The notes beneath the pieces were generated by a model, which was not told the origin of the DNA, searched no databases, and saw only the letters and a list, made by a program, of their open reading frames with translations. A stretch of 64,000 nucleotides of DNA from positions 9,978,551 through 10,042,550 of the forward strand of contig NC_083570.1 of the NCBI RefSeq assembly GCF_027579695.1, read 5' to 3'. This DNA is from Neoarius graeffei (taxonomy: Eukaryota; Chordata; Actinopteri; Siluriformes; Ariidae). Made by a program: the position numbers and the translations under genes. Below, one piece after another: positions 41,601-53,400 of the stretch (its first letter is position 1; each line of letters begins with the position of its first letter).

Positions 41601-44600
41601 GATTGTTAATGCGTGCCGTCCAAAACAGTTCAGACGAGGACCAAACGAGCTACTTTTATACAGTGAGGCAGAACTTCGACATCGGTACCGATTTGATAGA
41701 GAATCTCTCTGTTATATATTTGATTTGTTTCAAGAAGATTTGGAACACCCAACGTGAAGAAGCCGTGCATTGTCCGTTGAGGTGCTCATTGCCCTTAGAT
41801 TTTATGCAAGCAGCAGTTTTTTTTCCAAGTCAAGAGACTTGGTGGGCGTGGCATTGTGGGATTGATTTTGACACGGTGTGATGTTGGTTAGGGCTAAACC
41901 AATTGGTTTGCTCATGGTATGGTTCAATTAGCTTCAAGAAACGATTTTTTAACTAACGGTAAGTTAAAATTTTAACAGAAATAACTGTTTTGAACAACTG
42001 AACCCAGATCTTTAACCCATCCGCATATAAAAAGTTGTACACCTCCATGATCTTCCAGGTTTTCATTTATTTGTCTGTCTTGAATGATGTCTGTAGCACC
42101 AGGTAGTTTGAGATGTCAGGGAACTCAACAGATGGATAATTTTCCAACTCGTACGGAAAATCCTTCTTTACGAGCATTAAAGGATCTAATCCCATCGCAA
42201 AGATCAACTTTCTGAAGGTGTCTTGACCATGCGTTGGCCTCTAAACTGTGAAAATAGTCAGAGACAGTTTTACTATCTTTTTTGCATAACGGCAGCCAAA
42301 TTGGTTTCTCGGACCACCATTCACCATAGCACAAGACCTTCCTCTTCTTACGGTACATCTGTGTGTGTGTTCTAGCCGCACTGCAGAGTGTGTTCCCTCC
42401 ATCAGAGCTGGCCGCCTTCATGTCTCTGCTCAGGCGTGATAAAGAACAGCAGCTGAACGAGCTCACCATGATCGTCACCGGGATTCGCCTTTTCAACAAG
42501 GACAGTGGGAAAGGAGGAGAGAGCATCGAGGACCGTGAGTGCATCTCACCTCTCGTTCTAATTAACGCTCACCATCGTGATTCATTTTATAACAGCAGCT
42601 CTGACAGTCATGCAGATTTACATTAACATGCTCGTTTTGGTACGTTAACATTCTGTTAAATGACGAGATGCTCCACGTAAACCGAATTGAAAATCATTGA
42701 ACGGTTCTCGAAGGTAAGGAGACGTTTATTCAACTTTCACTCATCTTCAGGACAGAAGAGTTTACGATGATGTTTTTTGACGTTCGTTAACCGCAAAGGC
42801 AGGAATGTGAGTGAGAACGGGAACTCACTTGTTTCCCACAAGTTCAAAAATGTAAATAGAAATGGATAGAAAGTATGGCGAATTGTTCTGTAAGACATTT
42901 ATTGACATAATCGTCAATAAATTGCTGTGGTGTAAGACAGAAGGGAACCGTCAGGGCCTTCTCGGCGTTCAGAGAAGCCCAAACGTATCAGCATTTCAAA
43001 TGTTATGTTTAATTTCTTTCATAATTTCATTATAATTATTCCCTCTTAATTCTAATTCGGCCTCATTTTCTATCAAATTTGCTTCAGAAGTGAAAGGGTT
43101 ACTGTCCTGAAAACATTAAAATCGAGTTCTCCAATGAGATTTTGCTTGTTGTGTCTAGACTGAGAAGAGTTCAGAGCTGCTCACTCATTGGTTAGGACTT
43201 CATTGCCGGGACAGAAGGCCATGGCAGTGTATGTTTATGTAGGAAGCGACAGATGAATTAATTAACCAATCAGATTTTGATTTATAGTTGGAGGGACTAA
43301 AAATTTATCACCCTCAGCCTTCTCGAAGGCCAATGCGAGCTTAACTGTGAGTCGGCGCAGCAGTGAAGTCACCTTCCAGCCAGTGTAGCGTTCATCAGTA
43401 GTGTTAGCGAATGCTAATAAAGCAGTCAAGCCAGTGCTATCTATCGAGAGCTACAGGCTAACAACCGAGAAACTAAGATTTCTGTCTCCAGACTCTTCTT
43501 CCACGCTGCACGCTCGCTACAGTATTTTTCACTCAGACTTAAGTGTAATTTACTTTGTTACTTTTAAAATCAACATCGACAGCTACACACAACGGAGCGA
43601 CCTGGCATCCTGCCACTAATCCCTTACAAATCCTTTGCCCTGTTGCTTTTTTGGTGTGTTTGGTTAAGTTTTGGCTGAGCTTAAGTCCTATGTCTAAGAG
43701 TAATAGTTCGCCGCTGGTCTAAGAGGAACTCGGTCAGGTTTATGCATTTTTGTGACACACTGTACATTTATAATTAAGATTTAACTTAATTATTGTAACA
43801 AATGTTCAGAAAACCACACATATTGACAGAATACAGGCTTGTAAGAAACTGTACATGTTTAAAGAGCAAGGTTTTTTTGAAGTAATCGTGGTAATATCTT
43901 CTGTGTTACATTGTTGATGTGCAATCCTGGTCATCGTGGCTCTCTCGTGAAGTGCTGGCCGTCCTGAACGAGGCTCTTCCTGCTGCCAGCACAGATATAG
44001 AGCGTGAACTGGAAGGGACGCAACGTTTGGCTTGGCGCTACACCACTCTGCTGGAGAGACGCTCTGAATCCGACACTGACGCCGAGCTAAACAGGGACCT
44101 GCTCACGCAGGCCCTGTACAACGTACGCCAACACGAAGCCTTCCTCAAAATCATACTGGTGAGTTACAGAGACGTCTAAATTTTCAAGCCAACGATTAGA
44201 ATAAAAGTTATTGGAAAACATTTAAATTTCTCATCTCATTATCTGTAGCCGCTTTATCCTTCTACAGGGTCGCAGGCAAGCTGGAGCCTATCCCAGCTGA
44301 CTACGGGCGAAAGGCGGGGTACACCCTGGACAAGTCGCCAGGTCATCACAGGGCTGACACATAGACACAGACAATCATTCACACTCACATTCACACCTAC
44401 GGTCAATTTAGAGTCACCAGTTAACCTAACCTGCATGTCTTTGGACTGTGGGGGAAACCGGAGCACCCGGAGGAAACCCACGCGGACACGGGGAGAACAT
44501 GCAAACTCCGCACAGAAAGGCCCTCGCCGGCCATGGGACTCGAACACGGACCTTCTTGCTGTGAGGCGACAGCGCTAACCACTATACCACTGTGCCGCCC

Positions 44601-47337
44601 CATTTAAATTTCTGTTACTATTTTATTCTTATTATGGCTAACTTTTGCTAATAATCATTAAGAGTAAAAGTCACGTAATGTAATAAAACGTAGCTCGTTT
44701 GTCTCCACCAGGCAGATGTGATCACATGTGCAAAGCAAGTGGAGGCTCTTCACACTGACCTCATGTCGAGGATGAAGGTGCTGAAGGCCACAGTTCATGC
44801 CAAAACTGCCGTACCAACCTCCCAAGTGTTCGTAAGTGTTCCTTTGCTCTGTCAAAAGCTCTTTGCTAGCATCATTTTCAGTCTGATAATTTTAAATCCC
44901 TCCCATTAGCCTCATTTCACAGCATTGGCCAGGCTGTGGGCGGGGCTTCAGGATGAGATGGTCTTGTTGAACATGCTCCGGAGCATGGCGCTCAGCCTGA
45001 GGCCGTTCCTCTCGGCTCAGTCGAAACTTCTCGAGAACGTTCAGTTGGATCAGATGCTCCGTGGTGAAACCGTCAAATCTGATGCAGAGAGAGCTGCTGA
45101 GAGCTCAGGTACGTTCTGACATCACGAGCTTTTTATTTATTACAGAACAGCATCTTGTTAGTGGGCAGCTTGTTATGTCCAAGAAGTGTAGCGTAAACTC
45201 CTCTGGCCTGAAGACATCGGAAAAAACTTGAGCATTACAGCTTTACGTCTTTGAGCGAGCGCATTTCATTTCTACATTATCACTCATCGTGTGTAGTGTA
45301 GCACTCATTTTCTCTTTTTCAGAGGAGCGGCTTGATCCAGAGGAGATGAAATCGTCCGAGTGGATTCTGCCCGAGACCACGGCGAACTTTGAGCAGCTCT
45401 TCCTGCAGTACAGGGGTGTGTGTGGATACACTCTTGTCGAGAAGAACGGCCTCTTGCTCCCAGGGTCATAGTGAAGCTTTTCTTTCTCCAGTTTTACACT
45501 CTGCTTTTTTTAGAGTCCGAATATTAGAGCGTTCATACGACTAGACAGTGTTTAGACCAAGACGTATTCAGCTCCCCAAAAGAAACAAATTTGTGATGTA
45601 AAGTGACACTACAGCATTAAAACACTGAAAGTGAAACATCTCTGGCTGAAGCTCCTCGTTCTTCAGTCATTAATTCGACCTACTTTGTTTGTTTCCATAT
45701 TTGCTTTTGGTGTTCGACGAAATCTTTTTCAGGGAAGGCCTTCCTTATTTCAGCAAGACCGCTTTCTGCACATATTAAAACTGCATGGCTGTGTAGGAAA
45801 AGAGTCCAGGTGCTAAACTGGCCTGCTGCAGTCCAGATCTGTCTCCCATGTAAAACAGTTGGCGCATTATGAAGCGCAAAATATGACAAAGGAGACCCCG
45901 AACTCTTGAGCAACTGAAATTGTACGTCAGGCAAGAATGGGACAACATTTCTCTTTCAAAACTACAGCGGTTGGTCTCCTCAGTTCCCAAAGGTTGATAG
46001 AGTTTCGTTAAAATTAGAGGTGATACACAGTGGTAAACACACCCTTGTCCCAACTTTTTTGAAATGTGTTGCTGACATCAAATTCAAAATGAGCATAGAT
46101 TTTTCAAAAAACAATAACATTTCTCAGTTTCAGCATTTGATATGTTGTCTTTGTACTATTTTCAATGAAATACACGGTTTCCATGATTTCCAAATTGTCA
46201 TATTTTGTTTTTATTTATGTTTTACACAGTGTCCCAACTTTTTTGGAATTAGGGTTGTAATTAAACCGACTTTTAAATATAATTAATAAAGGACACGCTT
46301 TAAGGCAAGACGTCCATATTTCTGAAGCTCAGTCTGCTGCTGTTCCTTTCCAAAGGCAATCCGAACATCGGCATCCTGAAGCACAGGGAGAAATATTACA
46401 GCTTCAGCTCCAAGCAGGCTGCGTATCAGTTCGCCTCAAACGCAGACGAGTACATCGAACTGATCGCGGAAAGAGCGAAGAGATCTCCGGAGCTGATCCA
46501 GCTGCTCGAGCTTCATCAGCAGTTTGCCAGCGTCACTCCGTACTCTCAGGTATCATGGACGTGTGACTTACTTGCGTCTTCTCCTTCGCATCCTTGACCT
46601 ACTCGCTGATCTCCAACACAAACTCCATTCCCCATGAGCACTCTTAGCCGACAAATCTGGCTGATCCAGCATCTACATACTGATCCAACACAATCAGTTG
46701 CGGCGTATGAAGACTCCACACACACTCTGCACATTAAAACTGCTCAACTCCAATCCCATCCTTGTCCATCTCATCTGTGAGCCTGAGAGTGACAGGAAAA
46801 TAATCAACAACAATGCGGTGAGCCAGTGCAAAACAGCGTTTCTTAGAAAGTTTGTCTTCACAGATGCAGTCAGGTGAGAAATTGTTGGTGAAACCCATCA
46901 CCAAAAGTGAGAGCAGCACACAGACGGACACACACCTGCTGGAGAGCAACATCGTCAGATCTTACGAGTGGAACGAGTGGGAGCTGAGACGGAAAGCCAT
47001 CAAACTGGTAAGCAGCTCCACCTGAAATACACTGGCATGATTAGATTAGATTACGCTCAAGGTGTCCGAAAAGCCCTGAAATAAGTTTAACACGTTATTT
47101 TGTTGAATGCACTCCAAGGCGAACCTGCGCCATAAGGTAACCCACTCGACGCAGACTGACCTGAGCCACATGAGGAGACACAACACCACGCAGACATTCC
47201 TTCCAAAAGAAGCCGCCTGCCAGACGAAGAGAGACGGACAGAGTAACGTACCGAGACCTCAGGTCTACCTGGCTGGGCTGAGAGGAGGACCAACTCCCAT
47301 GACCAAACTCGATTTAACTCCAGATGTGCATGAATAG
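35615..47337 (+). CDS. cfap206: Cilia- and flagella-associated protein 206, 12 coding exons
   Basis: Coding exons: 35615-35722, 36317-36400, 36917-37007, 38274-38462, 42376-42534, 43953-44158, 44712-44831, 44910-45108, 45323-45463, 46356-46549, 46864-47007, 47119-47337; about 617 codons, against about 622 residues in mammals. The start [17 protein letters not shown], the central [30 protein letters not shown], the block [20 protein letters not shown] and the end [12 protein letters not shown] match CFAP206 as I know it. The protein is an axonemal component needed for radial spoke/central apparatus docking and ciliary beating. Phases join cleanly at every junction except exon 9/10, where the donor is gg instead of gt. 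Introns hold many transposons. I found no clear promoter motif. Confidence 0.95.
35735..35985. repeat. 14-bp minisatellite in CFAP206 intron 1
   Basis: Repeats of catccctccatctt and catccctccactt, about 17 units with slight length change near 35,930, directly after exon 1. The frame across it is not coding. Confidence 0.9.
36065..36316. repeat. Polypyrimidine (TCTC/TCTG) tract running into the exon 2 acceptor
   Basis: About 250 bases of ctct/tctg repeats end exactly at the acceptor ctctctcag of CFAP206 exon 2, giving an extreme polypyrimidine tract. Confidence 0.9.
36425..36800. repeat. Unnamed dispersed repeat (ctgattggtcagaa family)
   Basis: The motif tctggattctgattggtcag, then ttctatagtaacag, recurs in variant form at 42,560-42,700, 47,390-47,700, 54,995-55,110 and 58,795-58,945. 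It has no frame. Probably an old non-autonomous DNA element. Confidence 0.6.
37312..38156. mobile_element. Hairpin MITE in CFAP206 intron 3
   Basis: The ends tagtatctcactgggctgcg (37,312) and its reverse complement (cgcagcccagtgagatacta, to about 38,153) are inverted. An inner hairpin (cgactagttggagacacaac, about 37,343, and its complement around 37,440-37,460) follows the left end. A SINE is nested inside. No transposase is present. Confidence 0.8.
37594..37971 (-). mobile_element. Mermaid-type SINE (copy 6)
   Basis: Reverse full-length copy within the hairpin MITE, flanked by gagagaaatttt and gagataaatttt (one mismatch). It is younger than the MITE. Confidence 0.88.
39027..39225 (+). pseudogene. 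Decayed THAP domain in CFAP206 intron 4
   Basis: The ATG at 39,027 starts [20 protein letters not shown] and FFRVPCKV, a THAP opening. After a stop and frame change, VCSDHFVKS is readable near 39,200. It is the remnant of a THAP transposon distinct from the Kolobok-like element starting at 39,591. Confidence 0.6.
39732..40109 (+). mobile_element. Mermaid-type SINE (copy 7)
   Basis: Full-length forward copy with clear A-box (tggtgtagtgg) and B-box (gggttcgaacccc). Perfect 12-bp duplication ATATATCAGTCC at 39,720-39,731 and 40,110-40,121. Confidence 0.96.
40227..40798. mobile_element. Non-autonomous DNA element (ctgtgtcc type) nested in the Kolobok
   Basis: The left end ccctgtgtccaaaatcgctg and the reverse complement of the right end (ccctgtgtctgaaatcgctc) form inverted repeats. 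The subterminal ctccctatatagggaat is itself palindromic. No transposase or clear duplication is seen. Confidence 0.65.
41414..42006 (+). mobile_element. PIF/Harbinger element with transposase remnant
   Basis: The ends gggtccggttgttcaaaaca and (reverse complement of right) gggttcagttgttcaaaaca are inverted. Inside, the + frame near 41,630-41,830 reads [20 protein letters not shown] and then [19 protein letters not shown], the start of a HARBI1-like transposase, with a stop between. It lies in CFAP206 intron 4. Confidence 0.75.
42560..43310. repeat. Copy of the ctgattggtcagaa-family repeat with flanking unannotated sequence
   Basis: aacagcagctctgacagtca at about 42,590 and later fragments match the family seen at 36,425 and 54,995. 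It lies in CFAP206 intron 5. The rest of this intron (to 43,950) shows no gene or clear element. Confidence 0.5.
44232..44600 (-). mobile_element. Mermaid-type SINE (copy 8)
   Basis: Reverse full-length copy in CFAP206 intron 6, perfect 13-bp duplication CATTTAAATTTCT (44,219-44,231 and 44,601-44,613). Confidence 0.96.
45600..46262 (+). mobile_element. 3' part of a DNA transposon in CFAP206 intron 9
   Basis: The right end (reverse complement acaaccctaattccaaaaaa) is a terminal repeat common in fish genomes. Upstream, broken coding sequence can be read across frames (near 45,820-45,990). Its left end is missing. The superfamily is not resolved. A diverged end of the same sort may lie at 18,895-19,110. 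Confidence 0.5.
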
Positions 47338-47384
47338 TTAATTTGTTTGTTTGTTTGTTAGTTAGACCTAGTATTGAATGTTTG

Positions 47385-47700
47385 TATTGAACTGTTGCAT
47401 TCTGGTTTCTGATTGGCCAGAAAATACTGATTAATTTTCTTTGAAAGTTTTGCAGGCGTATATTAATGCACTCGTTCGAATTTATGGTTTTCATCGTACC
47501 AGCTCGTTCCCAGGGATTTCTACGATGGACGCTAGACATAAACCGATTTTAAAAATCATTTATATGGTGATGTTTTCGTAACTGAAGGGAGATGTTCATT
47601 TAGCATTTCTGGAAGGAGTCTCCAGTGTAACAGTCAGAGGTAAAGTTTTGTGACACCTTCAGGACAGACGAGTTTATGCTTCGCAGTTTCTTGGTTACAA
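47385..47700. repeat. Copy of the ctgattggtcagaa-family repeat downstream of CFAP206
   Basis: It begins attctggtttctgattggcc and leads to ctggaaggagtctccagtgt. No gene is seen from here to 48,120. Confidence 0.55.
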
Positions 47701-48129
47701 TATGATTTTTTTTTTGTCTTATTAACTTTAAGAGAAGGATAATAGGCAGGCTGGTGAGGGAACGACTGTTAATGTAACTATAAATGGATAAAAAAAACCT
47801 ATGATGTGAAATTTGTAATTGTTGGCAAATTGCTGTGGTAAAAGAGGAATTGTGGGAGATGATACTTTGGTACCGAATATCAGTCAAAGCAGCGCGCACA
47901 CAATTATGAAAATGATCTTATTGGCTCTAATAATATTAAATATTATTATACATACAGGAGACTTTTTCAATGGAATAAAAATGTGTTCTGTTCCCTTCTA
48001 GTGGGTTTCATTCATTCGGTTTGGTAGCATGCAATATTGTTAGTGTGTCGCTTATCCTACGTGTATTACGTCACTCTACCCACTGGAGAATGAGCGTTGA
48101 ATATGATTTACGATATTGCATGGTTGTCA

Positions 48130-48470
48130 AGGCAACATGATGTCACACGTCGGAGACGTAAAACTTCCGCGTGAGCGAGCGAGCAACTGTGACAGTTTGT
48201 GAACAATCATAGCTTCTACGATTGCTTTGTTAAATACAGAAGATTTTGAGAGAATTTTGAAAGAGAAAGACGCGTTGAACACCTGGAAGGAATGTATGAT
48301 AATAATAATAATGATAATAATAATAATAATAATATTGACTGGCTTTTTTTGTGGTCTATCAGATATATTCCATTCAGCTACTCGTCTTTGACTCATTCAT
48401 TATCATGCTAGCTGAATGGAATATATCTGATATACCACTCAACGCCAGACAATATTATTTAATTATCCTG
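48130..48470. repeat. MITE-like sequence with (AAT)n and a 24-bp-arm hairpin
   Basis: tatcagatatattccattca (48,357 on) pairs with its reverse complement ending at 48,432, around a 28-base loop. A (taa)n tract precedes it at 48,298-48,333. Part of a dispersed element; its limits are uncertain. Confidence 0.65.
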
Positions 48471-48769
48471 AGGAATAACACAGCAGACTGTGAGGTTACA
48501 CAAAAATAATCCACGCCAGCATGGATTTACCACTTTACCATCTTTGATTTATTAAAAAGTAGCAGATGTATAAAATGAGATTGAAGCTTCTGCACACACA
48601 CACACACACACACAGTCACACAGCCACACCCCTTTGACAGTCTGCACTCCTACTCTTTTTAAAGCTCCACCCACTCTGGCTCTGTGATATCGTATCTCAC
48701 AGTGCAGCAGGACGCTCATTTCAAAGCACACAATTCCGATCTCTACTGTATGTGTCGCTCTCTGGAAAA

Positions 48770-50369
48770 ATGGCTGAGGCCAGTATTTCAGTAGGTCAGG
48801 ACCAGTTCATGTGTCCAGTGTGTCTGGATCTCCTGAAGGATCCGGTGACTATCCCCTGTGGTCACAGTTTCTGTAAGGCGTGTATTAATGGCTGCTGGGA
48901 TCAGGAGGATCAGAAGGGTGTCTACAGCTGTCCTCAGTGCAGAGACACTTTCACTACAAGGCCTGTTCTACACAGAAACAACATGCTGGATGACATGGTG
49001 GAGAAACTGAAGAAGAAGACTGAAGTCTCATCCTGTTTTTGTGAACACAACACCGAGTCAGGTGCATCAGACAAAGAACAGGTGAGAAGGAGAAATGGTT
49101 TCAGACTGAATCCTTCGACATTTTGTTTCTAATCCTGCTTTACTCAGGCTATATGGTGTAAAAATGTCATGACTTCTATTGATTATAAATAATAAATATG
49201 TTCCATGTATCCTGTAGATGTGAACAGTTTTACAAGCACATACTGAGTACCTTTGACCTCACTCAGAGAGAGCCAGGATATGGATGATCTTTAACTTGAA
49301 TTGCAGTTAATAATCTCCCACCTTCGAGCTGTCTTTGAGTGAACACTTTACAGTTAGTAAAGTTAGTATTTAACTCAGGATGTAACATCATTTCATTCAT
49401 TCTTGTCAGAGTGAGTTAAAGTTGAAGGAGGAGCAGATAAAATCCCAGCAGAGAATCCAGGAGAAGCAGAAGAAGGTGCAGGAGCTGAAACAGGCTGTGA
49501 ACACTATAAAGGTGAGCAGTGAGCAGAGACAGAGCTGCTCCTAGAAACACACACAACATGGACAACGAGTCCTTTACAGTCCCAGTAAGAGAGGGAATGA
49601 TAGATGAGCTTTAAATCTTGTGTGTGTCCTAACAGCTCAGTGCACAGACAGCAGTGGAGGACAGTGAGAGGATCTTTACTGAGCTGATCAGCTCCATGGA
49701 GAAAAAGCGCTGGGAGGTGATGGAGCTGATCAGAGATCAGGAGAAGGCTGAACTGAGTCGAGCTGAACGACTCCTGGAGCAACTGGAGCAGGAGATTGCT
49801 GATCTTCAGAGGAGAGTCACTGAGCTGGAGCAGCTTTCACACACACACGATCACATCCATTTCCTCCAGGTAACACTCACTGTCTGATATCACTTGCACT
49901 GTGGTCTGAGACTATTCGTCCATCTCGTACACTGCTCCGTTTCCAGTCTCTTGGTGTCTCTTCTGGACGTGGCGACTCATCCATCATTACTGTCCATCAA
50001 CATGTTTCATTTGATGGAGTGAGGAATTATCTCTCAGAGATGAAAAAGCAATTCAACAAAATCCCTTCATATGGTGAGAGGAAGTAAAATGTTATAAATC
50101 CGCGCATATACATAAAAAAAGATTCATTGTACTTATCTGAACTTAACATTGTCGCAGCTACCATCTGAAAGATATTTCACTTATACAGTTCATCAGTCAT
50201 ATTAAGATCATTTATTTTGCCAATATTCATAAATTCAAACATCGTGTTTCCTAAAATCACACTCTGATCATTGTATATTATTCCACCTCCATTTTCTCTC
50301 CTTCACAGCAGTTTGGATGAATTTACCTTCAGAGCTGAAGACTCGAGAAGATTTTCTACAATGTATGTA

Positions 50370-50425
<56 letters not shown>

Positions 50426-53400
50426 ACAGTGCTGCCAGATCATTAAGAACATATGTTGTTCTTGGAGACGTTTCCTTCCACAATAAAGAGAAGTGAAGAA
50501 TGGAGGTGTCATGTTGAGTGTCGCTGACAGCACAGCGCTGGTGAAGTTCGATATGTTTGATCCTTGAATGTATATGAAGGTTAATAACATTCTAGTCATT
50601 TTCTTTCCTGAAGTTTATACAAGAATCATCTCATCTCATCTCATCTCATTATCTCTAGCCGCTTTATCCTTCTACAGGGTCGCAGGCAAGCTGGAGCCTA
50701 TCCCAGCTGACTATGGGCGAGAGGCGGGGTACACCCTGGACAAGTCGCCAGGTCATCACAGGGCAACACATAGACACAGACAACCATTCACACTCACGGT
50801 CAATTTAGAGTCACCAGTTAACCTAACCTGCATGTCTTTGGACTGTGGGGGAAACCGGAGCACCCGGAGGAAACCCACGCGGACACGGGGAGAACATGCA
50901 AACTCCGCACAGAAAGGCCCTCGCCGGACCCGGGGTTCGAACCCAGGACCTTCTTGCTGTGAGGCGACAGCGCTAACCACTACACCACCGTGCCGCCATA
51001 CAAGAATCAAGTCAAGTTTATTTGTATCGCACTTTTAACAACAGACATTGCCACAAAGGGCGGCACGGTGGTGTAGTGGTTAGCGCTGTCGCCTCACAGC
51101 AAGAAGGTCCTGGGTTCGAGCCCCGGGGCTGGCGAGGGCCTTTCTGTGTGGAGTTTGCATGTTCTCCCCGTGTCCGCGTGGGTTTCCTCCGGGTGCTCCG
51201 GTTTCCCCCACAGTCCAAAGACATGCAGGTTAGGTTAACTGGTGACTCTAATTTGACCGTAGGTGTGAATGTGAGTGTGAATGGTTGTTTGTGTCTATGT
51301 GTCAGCCCTGTGATGACCTGGCGACTTGTCCAGGGTGTACCCCGCCTTTCGCCCGTAGTCAGCTGGGATAGGCTCCAGCTTGCCTGCGACCCTGTAGAAG
51401 GATAAAGCGGCTAGAGATAATGAGATGAGATGAGACATTGCCACAAAGCAGCTTTACAGAAAATTAAAGACTTTGACCATGAGCTAATCCATCCGTCCAT
51501 TATCTGTAGCCGCTTATCCTGTGCAGGGTCGTGGGCAAGCTGGGGCCTGGCTGGGTACACCCTGGACAATTCGCCAGATCATTGCAGGGCTGACACATAG
51601 AGACAAACAACTATTCACACTCACACCTACGGTCAATTTAGGGCCACCAATTAGCCTAACCTGCATGGAGCACCAAGAGAACATGTAAGCTCCACACATA
51701 AAGGCCCCCATCGGCCACTGGGCTTGAACCCAGAACCTTCTTACTGTGAGGCGACAGTGCTGTACCACTGTGCCACCACATGAGCTAATTTTATCCCTAA
51801 TTTATCCCCTATGAGCAAGCCTATGGCGATGTTTGCAAGGAAAAACTCCCTCAGGCGACATGAGGAAGAAACCTTTTGAGGAACCAGACTCAAAAGGGAA
51901 CCCATCCTCATTTGGGTGATAACTGATAGCATGATTATAAATAACTCTCTTCCATAACTGTGTCCTACAGAACCACAAATTATAACTGTGTAACCAGGAA
52001 CTTCATTATAGTTTTAACACGGTCTGTTTTGCTGAAGTTATAAACTGTTCACTGATGGAAACTTGAGCGCAAAACTGTTCAAGACAACTGCAGTCCTAAA
52101 GTTAGCAAGTCAGCTGTAGTTCTCAGACATAAATATATTACTGTAAGTGTCCAGAGCGTCTTCTAAGTATGACTTTCGACTGTCCATATGGGACCATCCT
52201 CCACAGGAGTGATGTGATGAGACTCCAGCCAGAAGTAGGGCATCAGGATGGATCAGGCAGGTCCGAGGAGCAGAAGAGGTCAGCATCACTGGTTTCTCAG
52301 GATTGACATGTAACTCAACAGAGACAGACAGAAGGAAGATATGAGAGAGAGAGAGAGAACAAAGATTGTGAGGTATGCCCAGTGTCACCTTATGAATAAG
52401 AACAGTATATATTTTGTGCTGAGTGCAAGCAGGGACTCTGGCAACACTAACTATGACAGCATATTTAAAAGGGAGAGCCAGAAGGTAACACAGGCATGAG
52501 GGAGCCCCGGGACATAAAGCAGCAGCCACTCCACCATCAACAAACCTGAGTGAGTGAGAGTGGGGGACTGACAACATCCATATATCCCAGTTTACCAAAA
52601 CACTCTATGCCTGAGGACTCACCAGAGTTACTCCTTTACCGAATAAAAAACTATCTTGACTGAAAAGACATATTTTCAGCCTAGACTTAAACACTGAGAC
52701 TGTGTCTGAGTCCTGAACACTACTTGGAAGGTTGTTCTATAACTGTGGGGCTTTGTAAGAAAAGGCTCTGCCCCCTGATATTGCCTTCACTATATGAGGT
52801 ACCAACAAATAACCTGCACCTTTTGATCTAAGTAGGCATGGCGGGTCATAAAGGACCAGAAGTTTGTTCAAGTACTGTGGTGCAAGACCATTCAGTGCTT
52901 TAAAGGTCAATAGTAGTATTGTATAATCAATACGAAATTTGATTGGGAGCCAGCGCAGTGTGGATAAGACAGGGGTGATGTGGTCATATCTTCTAGTTCT
53001 AGTAAGGACCGTTGTTGCTGCATTTTGAACTAACTGGAGCACTTATTGGAACATCCAGACAGTAAGGCATTACAGTCATCCAACCTGGAGGTAAGAAAAG
53101 CATGAACTAGTTTTTCTGCATCTTAGTGACATTAAATTTCTTATCTTGGCAATATTTCTGAGATGAAAGAAAGCTATCTGGGTAATGTTATCATTATGAG
53201 TTTCAAATGAAAGACTGGAGTCGATGATCACACTGAGGTCTTTTACTGCTGCACATGAAGAAAAAAGCAGTGGACCTAAGACAGAACCTTGTGGAACACC
53301 AAACTTTACCTCAGCATGCATAGAAAAATCACCATATACATCAAGAAACTGATAGTGATCAGTTAAATAAGAGCTGAGTCAGGAGAGGGCCGTTCTCTTA

